64,000 nt of DNA from Mycolicibacterium sp. TUM20985 (GCF_030295745.1 NZ_AP027291.1:1488001-1552000), one strand, 5' to 3'. Positions 15,543 to 23,403 are shown, counted from the first letter of the stretch. The notes: a model not told the origin generated them from the letters alone. Numbers and translations are program-made.

Positions 15543-17050
15543 TGCGATTCTCCTAGCGATAGGTCATGCAGGTCGTGGAGCAGGTCATTGGTATGCACGT
15601 AGATGCGCTGGTACACCGACCGCAGCTCGGCATACGCCGCGGCGGCCCACGGCCGGGGTTCGACCACTGCGTCGGTAGTGGCCATTGCCGCCGCCGCTTC
15701 GGGAAGCGAGGGGAATTCACCGATGGCGGTCAGCGCGACGGCCGCTGCCCCCAGCGCGCTGATCTCGCCGGCGGCGCAGACTTGCAGCGGTCGGTCGAAG
15801 ACGTCGGCGAGGATCTGGACCCAGAGCTCGCTACGTGCGCCGCCGCCCATCGCGCGGATCACCGCCACGCGTTCCCCCCGCGCCTGTTCCAACCCGTCGA
15901 GCTGCATGCGGAGTTCGAAGGCAATGCCCTCCAGCAGGGACCGGTAGAAGTGGGCGCGGGTGTGGCAGCCCTGCCAGCCCAACGTCACCCCCGAAGCCCG
16001 ACTGTCCCAGTGCGGCGTCTGCGCAGCGTTCCAGTAGGGGAGCGTCAGTAGATGCTCGCTGCCGGGCGGGAGCATGGCGGCCGCACCCTCCAACTCCGGA
16101 TCGGGGGCTCCGGCGAGGGCGGAGTCGCCGAACTGCTGCCGGAACCACGTCGGCAGGAAGGTGCCCGACGAGCTGAACGTCTCCACCGTGGTCTGACCCG
16201 GCATCGCCGAGACCATCGACCGGTAAGCCCGTGAGGGCAGGTACGTCGTCGTCTCGCTGCCGATCACCACGGCAGTGCCGAGCACCAGATAGGCGGCCCC
16301 AGGATCGGTGACCCCCAGTCCGATCCCGGCGGCCTGACCGTCACCGGTGCCCGCCACCACCGTCACGTCGCTGCCGAGGCCCCACCCGGAGGCGACGTCG
16401 GCGCGCAGCGGCCCGAGGGAGGTGCCGGTGGGCACGAGGTCGGGCAGCTGATCGCGGCGCAGGCCGGCGAGGTCGAGGAGCTCGCTGCTGTAGTCGCCGG
16501 TGGCCTGATCGAGTAACGCCAGCGGATCCACCGATGCGGTGCTCGACACCCACCGGCCCGTCATGGCGTGGACCAGGTAGGTGTGGACGTCGGCGAGCCG
16601 CTGGCAGCGCGCCATGGTCTCCGGTTCGTGGTCGCGCAACCACAGCAGCTTGTAGAGGCCGGGTGTGATGTCGGCGGGTTTACCCGACAACAGTTCGACC
16701 CGAGGTGAGCCATACCGGCTGGCCTCATCGTGCGCGCGACCGTCTAGCCACAGGATCGCCGGTCGGATGGGCCGGTCGTCGGCGTCGAGGCAGACGAAGC
16801 TCTCGCGCTGGTGGGTGACACAGATGGCGGCCACCGCGCCGGGGTCGTCGATGCCCTCGAGCGCCCGTCTGACGGCCAGATCGGTGGCGGCCCACCAGTC
16901 GTCGGCGTTCTGTTCGAACCGATGCGGCGACGGGCTGCGGGTGTCGAGGCCATGCGAGCCGGTACCGACGGTGCGCCCCGTGGCGTCGACGACGATCGCC
17001 TTGGCCGCCGTCGTCGAACAGTCGACCGCGATCACCAGGGGTGAGGTCAT
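15539..17050 (-). CDS. FGGY-family carbohydrate kinase (xylulokinase-like)
   Basis: 503 residues. The N-terminal ATPase-fold strand IAVDCSTTAAKAIVVDATG, THQRESFVCLD, the ILWLDGRA substrate motif, GTGDGQAAGIG and the C-terminal phosphate loop AVIRAMGGGARSELWVQILAD are standard for FGGY kinases. It should phosphorylate a ketose; in this operon, which ends in a fuculose-phosphate-type aldolase, phosphorylation at C1 is the simplest reading (inference). Coupled by ATGA to the regulator gene upstream. Confidence 0.88.
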   Translation of the reverse strand: MTSPLVIAVDCSTTAAKAIVVDATGRTVGTGSHGLDTRSPSPHRFEQNADDWWAATDLAVRRALEGIDDPGAVAAICVTHQRESFVCLDADDRPIRPAILWLDGRAHDEASRYGSPRVELLSGKPADITPGLYKLLWLRDHEPETMARCQRLADVHTYLVHAMTGRWVSSTASVDPLALLDQATGDYSSELLDLAGLRRDQLPDLVPTGTSLGPLRADVASGWGLGSDVTVVAGTGDGQAAGIGLGVTDPGAAYLVLGTAVVIGSETTTYLPSRAYRSMVSAMPGQTTVETFSSSGTFLPTWFRQQFGDSALAGAPDPELEGAAAMLPPGSEHLLTLPYWNAAQTPHWDSRASGVTLGWQGCHTRAHFYRSLLEGIAFELRMQLDGLEQARGERVAVIRAMGGGARSELWVQILADVFDRPLQVCAAGEISALGAAAVALTAIGEFPSLPEAAAAMATTDAVVEPRPWAAAAYAELRSVYQRIYVHTNDLLHDLHDLSLGESQ

Positions 17051-17877
17051 CGTTGGCCGCCTCCTGGCATGTCCCGCGCCGCGACGATGACGTTCACACC
17101 GCTGTCCTCGAGGCGTTGCACCTCCGCCGCGTCGAGCCCGTCGTCGACGACGACGGCATCGAACTCCTCGAGGTCGCAGATGCGGTGGATCGCGCGACGG
17201 GTGACCTTCGTGTGGTCGATGAGCAGTACGCAGAGTTCGGCGCTCGCCATGAAGGCCCGCTTGAGTTCGCTTGCCGCGCTAGAGGGGTGGAAGCACATGC
17301 CCCGCGATACGGCGGTCACCGACATGAAGAGGACGTCGTAGTGCATGTCGCGCAGCGTTCGCACCGACTGGGGGCCGACGAACGACGAGAAGTCGGCGAC
17401 GTAGTCCCCGCCGATCGCGTTCAGCCTGACCCGGGGGTCGGTCGACAGCTCGTTGATGGCCGGCAGGAAGTTCGTCACCACGGTCAGGGGCGCGTGGGTC
17501 ACTGGCACGTGCCTCAACAGCTCCGGCAGCACGTGCAGCGCCGTGGTGCTGTCATCGAGCGCCACCGCCTGCATGTCGACCTGCTTCGCGGCCCAGCGGT
17601 AGCCGGCGCACGCGACCGCTTGCTTCTCGATGACGTTGAGACCCCTACGGAGTTCGACGTTGCGCTCGAACGCCTCGCTCGATGGCGCCTCGGCCCCGGA
17701 GCGCACCTTGCGCAGCATGCCGTGGGCGTCGAGGTGATCGAGGTCGCGATGGATGGTCATGGTGCTGACGCCGAACCGGTCGGCCATCTCGTCGATGCGG
17801 GCGACGCCGCGGGCCTTGACGAAGGCGACGATCTCGGACCGGCGATGGGCGTTTCCGCTGGGTCGGGTGGACTGCAT
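17047..17877 (-). CDS. DeoR family transcriptional regulator of the polyol operon
   Basis: 276 residues. HTH: IVAFVKARGVARIDEMADRF, then VSTMTIHRDLDHLDAHGML, the DeoR recognition helix; C-terminal sugar-phosphate-sensing domain with NAIGGDY, a DVLFMSVTAVS stretch and LLIDHTKVTRRAIHRI. First gene of the operon, ahead of kinase, dehydrogenase and aldolase, so it is probably an autoregulator that responds to a phosphorylated intermediate. GGAG precedes the ATG. Confidence 0.88.
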   Translation of the reverse strand: MQSTRPSGNAHRRSEIVAFVKARGVARIDEMADRFGVSTMTIHRDLDHLDAHGMLRKVRSGAEAPSSEAFERNVELRRGLNVIEKQAVACAGYRWAAKQVDMQAVALDDSTTALHVLPELLRHVPVTHAPLTVVTNFLPAINELSTDPRVRLNAIGGDYVADFSSFVGPQSVRTLRDMHYDVLFMSVTAVSRGMCFHPSSAASELKRAFMASAELCVLLIDHTKVTRRAIHRICDLEEFDAVVVDDGLDAAEVQRLEDSGVNVIVAARDMPGGGQR

Positions 17878-17911
17878 GGGCGACTCCGACCTCCTCGTCG
17901 AGTGCTCTCGG

Positions 17912-17940
17912 TCACACCAAAGATATCACCAAACATCACA
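17912..17940 (-). promoter_or_regulatory. candidate DeoR operator upstream of the polyol operon
   Basis: CACCAAAGA (17915-17923) and CACCAAACA (17927-17935) form a direct repeat with 12-base spacing, within an AT-rich stretch about 40 bases upstream of the regulator start. Direct repeats about one helical turn apart are common DeoR-family sites. Binding is inferred. Confidence 0.4.
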
Positions 17941-18114
17941 TCCGAACAGAATCGGTGTTAGATCGCCTGGTGTGGCCGCTCGCGGGCGCCACCATTCCGG
18001 CGACTGTGCAGTGTCATCCGCAACTCGCGGCGAAGGGAGTATGAGGCCGCACACTCGGCGCATGGCCATCACGTGTGGGGGGCCGCGAGCTGCGGCACTC
18101 GCCTCGGTGAACCG

Positions 18115-18141
18115 TGGTGCCCCCGGCAGGATTCGAACCTG
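18115..18141. repeat. attL core (27-bp copy of tRNA-Arg 3' end)
   Basis: Identical over 27 bases to 26279-26305; the flanking bases differ on both sides (left G versus A, right A versus C). It is only the tRNA T-arm and acceptor 3' strand, so it is not a functional tRNA gene; it marks the left end of the element. Confidence 0.93.
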
Positions 18142-18219
18142 ACGAGACATTCCGGTGTGGCTAGTTCATTTACCTGCGGTTTCCATGCTTCTAGCTGGTC
18201 TTTCTGCACTTCCACCTAT

Positions 18220-18242
18220 CCGGCAGTATAGGACACTGCCGG
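18220..18242. repeat. inverted repeat between attL and the integrase gene
   Basis: CCGGCAGT (18220-18227) and ACTGCCGG (18235-18242) are perfect 8-base arms around ATAGGAC. It lies about 50 bases upstream of the integrase start, followed by a tandem ACATTGAT ACATTGAT and a repeated TTGTGCAG. It could be an integrase arm site, a regulator operator or a terminator arm. Confidence 0.5.
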
Positions 18243-18292
18243 ACACATTGATACATTGATGTTGTGCAGAACTTGTGCAGGGAATCGGACCA

Positions 18293-19396
18293 GTGACACG
18301 GAAGCGCCGGGGGTTCGGCCGTATCCGGCAGGAGCGCAGCGGTCGCTACAGCGCCGCCTACGTCGGGCCAGATACGAAACTGCACAAAGCGCCGCGCACC
18401 TATGCCACCGAAGGCGATGCCGAAGGCTGGCTCGCCGCCGAACGCCGCAAGATCGACCTGGGCACCTGGGGCGCCATTGAACGCTCGGATGGCGTGACGT
18501 TACGCGTCTACTCCGACAACTGGCTCGAGCAACGGCAGCTGCGGCCACGCACCAAGCAGCACTACGAGTCGATGCTCGAGCGACTGATCCTGCCCGATCT
18601 CGGCGCCATCAAGATGGTCACGCTGACGCCGACCAGAGTCCGGCAGTGGCATACGGGTCTAGGCGTCGTCCACTCGACGCGCAACGCGCACGCCTACGCC
18701 CTTCTGCATGCGATCTGCTCGACGGCCGTGCAAGACGAGGTGCTTGACGCCAACCCGTGCCGTATCCGCGCGGCGATGCAGACCAAACGTAAGCGCGATG
18801 TCAGCGTGCTCACCCCGGCCGAGGTCGACAAGCTCGCAGCGAAGATGCCCGCCGAACTACGTGCAAGCGTCATCTTGGCCGCCTGGTGTGGGCTGAGGTG
18901 GGGCGAAACCTCGGAGCTGCGCCGCAAGGACGTCACCAAGGATGCTGCCACGCTCCGTATTCGGAGGGCGGTTACCTACCGTCAAGGCAAGTTCCATATC
19001 GGTGAGCCGAAGACCGCCGCGGGCATCCGAGACGTGGCGGTGCCGCCGCACATCCGCCCGGTGGTGCTGGCGCATCTGAAGAACCACGTCGGTCGCGAGC
19101 CGGACGCCTTGCTGTTCCCCGTCGACACCGAGGGCGGGCACATGCATGGCGACAACTACCGCACCCATTGGGAGAAAGCCCGTGCGGCGATCGGCAAGCC
19201 GAATATGCGCGTTCACGACCTGCGACACGTCGGCGCCGTGCTCGCCGCCCAATCTGGAGCCACTACAGCGGAACTCATGCATCGTCTCGGGCACACCACG
19301 CCGCAGATGGCGCTGCGCTATCAACACGTCGCTGAAGGCCGCGACGCCGAAATTGCAGAGCGGCTATCGAAACTCGTTACAGGAGAGGGCAAATGA
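18293..19396 (+). CDS. int: tyrosine recombinase (phage integrase)
   Basis: 367 residues from GTG 18293 (GTG 18275 is an alternative in the same frame). N-terminal arm-binding/AP2-like region (GRIRQERSGRYSAAYVGPD), SAM-like core-binding domain (TLRVYSDNWLEQRQLRPRTK) and catalytic domain with Arg in WCGLRWGETSELR, Lys in EPKTAAGIRDV, His-x-x-Arg in VHDLRHVGAV, His in MHRLGHTTPQ and the nucleophile Tyr in LRYQHV. It carries out integration at the tRNA-Arg 3' end. The stop overlaps the next start (ATGA at 19393-19396). Confidence 0.95.
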   Translation: MTRKRRGFGRIRQERSGRYSAAYVGPDTKLHKAPRTYATEGDAEGWLAAERRKIDLGTWGAIERSDGVTLRVYSDNWLEQRQLRPRTKQHYESMLERLILPDLGAIKMVTLTPTRVRQWHTGLGVVHSTRNAHAYALLHAICSTAVQDEVLDANPCRIRAAMQTKRKRDVSVLTPAEVDKLAAKMPAELRASVILAAWCGLRWGETSELRRKDVTKDAATLRIRRAVTYRQGKFHIGEPKTAAGIRDVAVPPHIRPVVLAHLKNHVGREPDALLFPVDTEGGHMHGDNYRTHWEKARAAIGKPNMRVHDLRHVGAVLAAQSGATTAELMHRLGHTTPQMALRYQHVAEGRDAEIAERLSKLVTGEGK

Positions 19397-19929
19397 CCGA
19401 CGCAGCCGACGAGTTTCGGATGTTTACAGGCGAAATCCGTGACGAGGTGATCGCCAGGAGCCGCATTGAACAGGTGGTGCTCGACGACTACGAGCGCATG
19501 ACTAAAAAGGCCAGAAAGGAGGTAATGCTTGCGGAATACCGCCATCGCCACAGTACAAAGGGATGCCTGTTGCTGCACGTCTGGCAGACTCCTCGAGGCA
19601 GGTGCTACTACCAACCTCCCTATGACCTCCCTCCCGCCGTCGCGGAGGCAGAATCAGCGGACGTGGCCCGGCAAGCACGTACAACCGACGGATATAGCAA
19701 GTGGGTCGCCCGCGCCGGATCGTTCGACCAGCTTCTCGAAACCCTCGGCGACGAGATCCTCGTCGAGGGTGCGCAAGGGCCATGGTTCGAACTCAGATGC
19801 GACCATGTCCGGATCTTTGTCTCAGGAAAAGTGCTGCGACACAACATCAACGGCGCGAAGCCTGGCTCGCCCGCCCGCGCCTTTCTGCCCGAGGACACGC
19901 CGCAGCAAGGTGTCATCGTCCGATATTGA
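19393..19929 (+). CDS. unknown protein translationally coupled to the integrase
   Basis: 178 residues. No family recognised. The N-terminal third is charged and helical (EIRDEVIARSRIEQVVLDDY, then MTKKARKEVMLAEYRHRH); the middle has a beta-rich part (GCLLLHVWQTPRGRCYYQPP); the end has FELRCDHVRIFVSGKVLRHN. Its ATG overlaps the integrase stop (ATGA), so the two are made together. Position equals the small unknown gene between integrase and excisionase in phiRv-type elements. Candidate roles are immunity, directionality or host interference, none shown by sequence. Confidence 0.75.
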   Translation: MTDAADEFRMFTGEIRDEVIARSRIEQVVLDDYERMTKKARKEVMLAEYRHRHSTKGCLLLHVWQTPRGRCYYQPPYDLPPAVAEAESADVARQARTTDGYSKWVARAGSFDQLLETLGDEILVEGAQGPWFELRCDHVRIFVSGKVLRHNINGAKPGSPARAFLPEDTPQQGVIVRY

Positions 19930-20034
19930 GTGACCTGCCGTGTAACGTTGTGTCCGCAAAGGTTCACGCCCGGCAGGGAATCACGCCAGAACCGAGTCCG
20001 TTGGGCCGCTCGGAGACCGCAAAGGCGGTTTCCC

Positions 20035-20256
20035 ATGCCCAGGAACTCACGTCCTCCTCTCAGTCGTCGGGAACGGCGACACCCTGAACTGATCGGCCTT
20101 CAAGAGGCCGCGGATTACTGCGACGTCTCGTATCGCACAGTCCGGCGTTGGATCGCCAATGGTCACCTAAACGCCGTTCGAGTCGGCCCCCGCCTTCTGA
20201 AGGTCGACGCACACGAGCTGGCCGCTTTCTTGCAGCCGACCGGCGGTGCTGAATGA
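20035..20256 (+). CDS. excisionase-type helix-turn-helix protein
   Basis: 73 residues. ELIGLQEAADYCDVSYRTVR, then RWIANGHLNAVRVGPRLLKV is the MerR-like winged helix (HTH_17) found in excisionases and recombination directionality factors, ending DAHELAAFL. The frame is open upstream to GTG 19930, but that extension is Arg-rich without similarity, so ATG 20035 was chosen; its ribosome site is weak. The stop overlaps the DUF2742 start (ATGA, 20253-20256). Likely function: excision and/or transcriptional control of the element. Confidence 0.85.
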   Translation: MPRNSRPPLSRRERRHPELIGLQEAADYCDVSYRTVRRWIANGHLNAVRVGPRLLKVDAHELAAFLQPTGGAE

Positions 20257-20675
20257 CACCACGAAAAAGCCCGGCCCCTACGGGTAACCGGGCTCTTCCA
20301 GGACACCGCGCCAACGGATCTGCCAATGGTACCGCCGCCCGCCGCGATCACGGCGTTAGCGAATCGCGGCAGGTGAGTTGGTGGGAAGTCCGCACCTTCG
20401 TTGAAGCTGCTATTCAACAGGCAGGCGTCACGTCATGGCCCGCAGCGGGAACGCCGGCCTGGTGCGCCCTTTCCGGCGGTGATCCGCGAAAGTGGGCAGC
20501 CCTCTTCGATGACGCCCAGCACTGGGCTCTTCGCGTCGACACCGCGCAGGAGGCGATGGCTGAGGCCAGTCGTGACCTGTCTAGCGCCGCCGATTGGTCC
20601 GCGGCTAACCGGTACGTGACCACTCACAACGCGTTCTATGCCGCTCGGCCCTGGCTCAAGCGGGTGACTCAGTGA
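20253..20675 (+). CDS. DUF2742 family protein of mycobacterial phage-like elements
   Basis: 140 residues. A variable N-terminal tail of about 38 residues is followed by VSWWEVRTFVEAAIQQAGV, LSGGDPRKWAALFDDAQHWA and LKRVTQ at the end, the signature of DUF2742 (as in the phiRv1/phiRv2 elements). Function unknown; always beside the replication protein, suggesting a role in element replication. Overlaps both neighbours (ATGA before, GTGA after). Confidence 0.8.
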   Translation: MTPRKSPAPTGNRALPGHRANGSANGTAARRDHGVSESRQVSWWEVRTFVEAAIQQAGVTSWPAAGTPAWCALSGGDPRKWAALFDDAQHWALRVDTAQEAMAEASRDLSSAADWSAANRYVTTHNAFYAARPWLKRVTQ

Positions 20676-21850
20676 CGACGCAGAATGTTGCTGGAGCACG
20701 TGGGCAGGCCATCGCCGAACGCCTCAATGCATTGAATGACGCCGCGGTTCCCGGTTCCCGATCCCTATTACCGGAACCGGGAACCGCGACAGTTCCCGGT
20801 TCCGGGAACCGAGCCGGAACCGGAACCAAGCCAGAATTGACCACAGTTCCCGGTTCCCAACCCTCTATGCGGGAACCGGGAACCGCAGACGAGAAACGTC
20901 TCTACGTGGACATATGCGCCCTGCTCGACGGAACCATGCCGGAACCGCCGGAACCGGTCCTCGGCAAGCGCACCGACGGAACCGCACTGTTCTACGCCGG
21001 CCAAGTCAACTGGTGCTTCGGTGACCCAGAGTCGGGCAAGACGTGGCTTTGCCTCGTTTGCTGCGTAGAGGCTCTTCTTGCCGGGAAGAGGGTGTTAATC
21101 ATCGACCTGGACCACAACGGCGCAGCCGCGACGGTGCGGCGACTCATCGACCTCGGCGCACCCCTCGATGCTCTGCGCGATCCCAATCGGTTCCGGTACT
21201 GCGAGCCCGAGGACCGCGCCGAACTTCGTCAGGTGGTCGACGACATGGCCGATTGGCGGCCCGCCGTCGCCGTCGTGGACTCGATCGGCGAACTCCTGCC
21301 GATGTACGGGTCGAACTCCAACAACGCCGACGAGTTCACCACCGTGCACACCTACGTGCTCAAGCCGCTCGCGAAATCCGGTGCCGCAGTCCTGGCCGTC
21401 GACCATCTCGCCAAGTCCGCCGACTCCCGGGCCGTCGGACCGGGTGGCACCGCGGCCAAACGTCGGGCCGTCGGTGGCGTGTCGCTCAGGGTGAAGATCA
21501 AGCAGCCCTTCACTCCCGGGCACGGCGGCAGCGCAACGCTGTTGGTGAACAAGGATCGACACGGCGGCCTGCGCAAGCACTGCCCGGTCGGTGATCGCGA
21601 ACCCGTAGCCGGAACCTTCAAGCTGCTGGCATTCACCGACGGCGTTCTCGAGTGGGCCATCTACCCACCCACCGACGGTGAACGCAACGACGACGAGAAC
21701 GCACCCGCCGAGGATGTCGCCGCCATCGCTGCACTCGACCCCCCACCGGACACCGTGGAGGACGCCCGATCCCGCCTCAAGTGGCAGAAACAGCGCACCG
21801 CCAACGCACTTCGCACTTTCCGCCAACAAACCAACCCAACGGAGAACTGA
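20672..21850 (+). CDS. RepA-like AAA (RecA-fold) ATPase replication protein
   Basis: 392 residues from GTG 20672. Walker A CFGDPESGKTW (residues 117-125), Walker B VAVVDSIGELL, then GAAVLAVDHLAKS and a TAAKRRAVGG arginine stretch match the hexameric RepA/AAA_25 helicase-loader-like ATPases of phages and plasmids. Residues 25-72 are low-complexity (VPGS and EPGT repeats) because the DNA there is an iteron-like repeat cluster. The C-terminal tail (VEDARSRLKWQKQRTANALRT) could be a small DNA-binding helix region. Predicted to drive autonomous replication of the excised element. Confidence 0.85.
   Translation: MTTQNVAGARGQAIAERLNALNDAAVPGSRSLLPEPGTATVPGSGNRAGTGTKPELTTVPGSQPSMREPGTADEKRLYVDICALLDGTMPEPPEPVLGKRTDGTALFYAGQVNWCFGDPESGKTWLCLVCCVEALLAGKRVLIIDLDHNGAAATVRRLIDLGAPLDALRDPNRFRYCEPEDRAELRQVVDDMADWRPAVAVVDSIGELLPMYGSNSNNADEFTTVHTYVLKPLAKSGAAVLAVDHLAKSADSRAVGPGGTAAKRRAVGGVSLRVKIKQPFTPGHGGSATLLVNKDRHGGLRKHCPVGDREPVAGTFKLLAFTDGVLEWAIYPPTDGERNDDENAPAEDVAAIAALDPPPDTVEDARSRLKWQKQRTANALRTFRQQTNPTEN
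20744..20886. repeat. iteron-like direct and inverted repeats inside the rep gene (candidate origin)
   Basis: Motif GGTTCCCGGTTCC or its complement occurs at 20744-20760, 20772-20787 (inverted), 20792-20809 (self-palindrome GTTCCCGG-TT-CCGGGAAC), 20813-20827 (variant), 20845-20858 and 20871-20886 (inverted). The first two form a 15-base perfect stem with a 14-base loop, the last two a 13-base stem with a 12-base loop. Related GGAACCG words continue to about 20990. The arrangement resembles a replication origin recognised by the Rep protein that it encodes. Confidence 0.75.
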
Positions 21851-21851
21851 C

Positions 21852-22250
21852 ATGACGACCAATTGCACCGCGGCCGACGCGATGAAATGCGCCGCTGCAC
21901 TCCTGAAGTCGCGGACCGACTGGACGGGCGACGCGATTGCCGCGTGCGACCAGGACCACGAGATCGAGCTCGACGCGATCAACGAGACGGTGACCGAGAT
22001 CCTCGCGCTGGCCGCGGAGTTCGGCGATCCACGTCGGTACTCCGATGGGCGGCGCGTCGAGCAGTCCGCGGAGATTGAACGCGGACTCGTCACCCACCAT
22101 GTGTGGCATCCGGACGCGGCTGCCGAGCAACCCTCGTCCTGGCGCTCCTCGCTGCCCTACGACCCCGGTGAGCCATCGCCGGGCCTCTACGAGGTGAGTC
22201 TTACCCCGGTAACGCAAGAGATTCTCGTTCGAGTCGTGAGGGCGTTGTGA
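21852..22250 (+). CDS. unknown protein of the phage-like element
   Basis: 132 residues, ATG 21852 with GGAGAA just upstream. Acidic, mostly helical N-terminus (AADAMKCAAALLKSRTDWTG, AINETVTEILALAAEFG) and a Trp/Pro-containing C-terminal half. No family recognised. It follows rep by one base and its stop overlaps the WhiB-like start (GTGA at 22247-22250). Confidence 0.7.
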   Translation: MTTNCTAADAMKCAAALLKSRTDWTGDAIAACDQDHEIELDAINETVTEILALAAEFGDPRRYSDGRRVEQSAEIERGLVTHHVWHPDAAAEQPSSWRSSLPYDPGEPSPGLYEVSLTPVTQEILVRVVRAL

Positions 22251-22537
22251 GCCAGCTCGACGAACTCATGCTGTCGCTCGCCGGTGCACCATCACTGCCC
22301 GGCGCCCGTTGCCGAGGGAAGGCAACTATGTTCGACGGCGCGGACGGCCCCGAGGGTGAGCGCACCCGCCAAGCGGCCCAGCTCTGCCGAACGTGCCCGG
22401 CTCTGACCCGCTGCGCCGAATGGGTTGTCACTCAACCTGAGCGCGATCTACACGGCGTAATCGCGGGGAAGTTGTACACCTACGCAAGTCACGCCAGCGT
22501 CCGACGCTGGCCCAATGGAACGGAGATCACCCCATGA
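22247..22537 (+). CDS. WhiB-like iron-sulfur regulator carried by the element
   Basis: 96 residues from GTG 22247. Four cysteines at 22, 47, 50 and 56 (GARCRGK; QLCRTCPALTRC) match the C...CxxCx5C [4Fe-4S] pattern of WhiB proteins; the usual GVWGG turn is replaced by GVIAGK. WhiB proteins bind the sigma factor region 4 and alter host transcription; mycobacteriophage members (e.g. TM4 gp49) act on the host. Overlaps both neighbours, so it is made with them. Confidence 0.85.
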   Translation: MSQLDELMLSLAGAPSLPGARCRGKATMFDGADGPEGERTRQAAQLCRTCPALTRCAEWVVTQPERDLHGVIAGKLYTYASHASVRRWPNGTEITP

Positions 22538-22746
22538 CCGACGACAACGACCAAGATCCCGTCGCCGCGTTCAAAGAGCGCGTCGCGGGCAAGACGATCA
22601 CCTTCAACGTCGAGGCCGCTGCATCCGAAACCCTCGACGGCGCACCGTTGGGCGTCGACCCGCCCACCACGATGCGCTTCACATTCGACGAGGACGGCGT
22701 GTGCGTCCCCGCGTGGGAGTCCGACGACAACGAGGGGATTGCGTAG
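22534..22746 (+). CDS. small acidic unknown protein of the element
   Basis: 70 residues, starting on an ATGA overlap with the WhiB-like gene. Acidic throughout; it contains VAAFKERVAGKTITFNVEAA and a C-terminal FTFDEDGVCVPAWES. It ends two bases before the scaffold-like gene. No family recognised; a tail-assembly or capsid accessory role cannot be judged. Confidence 0.65.
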   Translation: MTDDNDQDPVAAFKERVAGKTITFNVEAAASETLDGAPLGVDPPTTMRFTFDEDGVCVPAWESDDNEGIA

Positions 22747-22748
22747 AA

Positions 22749-23249
22749 ATGACCGAGAACACCACCGACGCCGAGGAACTAATCGCAGCGTCGACGGAGA
22801 CGCCCGACGCGGCGGCAGGTGCCGCGGACACTCCTGCCGCACCCGAAAGCACCCCTGACAGCGCGGAGGATGCCGAGGTAGTCGAGGACCAGGGCGACAA
22901 CCCGAACAAGCGGGAAGCGCGGTACCGCCATCAACTACGGGAAGCGCAAGCCGAGCGCGACGAGCTCCGCGTGACCGTCGAGGCGTTGCAAAGGACGGAA
23001 GCCGAACGCATCGCCGGAGAGTCGATCCAGAAACCGGGCGGGCTCTGGGCAAGTGGGATCACCGTGGCCGACCTGCTCGACGACGGCGGCACCGTTGACC
23101 CAGAGAAGGTGGCGGCCGCCGTGCAGCACGCAACGGAGACGCTTGGCTTGGCCCCGACACGGACCGGCCCCCGACCCGACCCGAACCAAGGTCGCAGTCC
23201 CGGGCCGATACCGGTCGGCAACACGTGGGAAGGTGCATTCCGGGGGTAG
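22749..23249 (+). CDS. scaffold-like protein preceding the capsid gene
   Basis: 166 residues. An acidic, Ala/Glu/Asp-rich disordered N-terminus (1-52), a predicted coiled coil (about 54-88, REARYRHQLREAQAERDELR) and a Pro/Gly-rich C-terminal part. This composition plus the place directly before the major capsid gene is typical for phage scaffolding proteins. No catalytic protease motif. A function as scaffold is inferred from position and architecture. Confidence 0.65.
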   Translation: MTENTTDAEELIAASTETPDAAAGAADTPAAPESTPDSAEDAEVVEDQGDNPNKREARYRHQLREAQAERDELRVTVEALQRTEAERIAGESIQKPGGLWASGITVADLLDDGGTVDPEKVAAAVQHATETLGLAPTRTGPRPDPNQGRSPGPIPVGNTWEGAFRG

Positions 23250-23332
23250 AATCGGGGGTGACGCCGACGCCCGGTGAGACACCAGGAGTCGAGCTAGCTT
23301 TCCGCCCTCGTAGGGCAACGGATTGACGCGAG

Positions 23333-23367
23333 CCGCGTACCGAGATTGATTCCCGGTACGCGGTTTT
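23333..23367 (+). terminator. intrinsic terminator-like hairpin between scaffold and capsid genes
   Basis: CCGCGTACCG (23333-23342) and CGGTACGCGG (23354-23363) are perfect 10-base arms with an 11-base loop, followed by TTTT. It sits 37 bases before the capsid start, which would split the late module unless read-through or a capsid-specific promoter exists. Confidence 0.65.
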
Positions 23368-23403
23368 CGCGTATCGGACACCCCCATTCTGAGGAGTCCC
23401 ACA

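Noticed and set aside
18115..18141. Second tRNA-Arg gene at the left end
   Set aside because: Only the 27-base 3' end is present; the acceptor 5' strand, D arm and anticodon arm are missing. It is attL.
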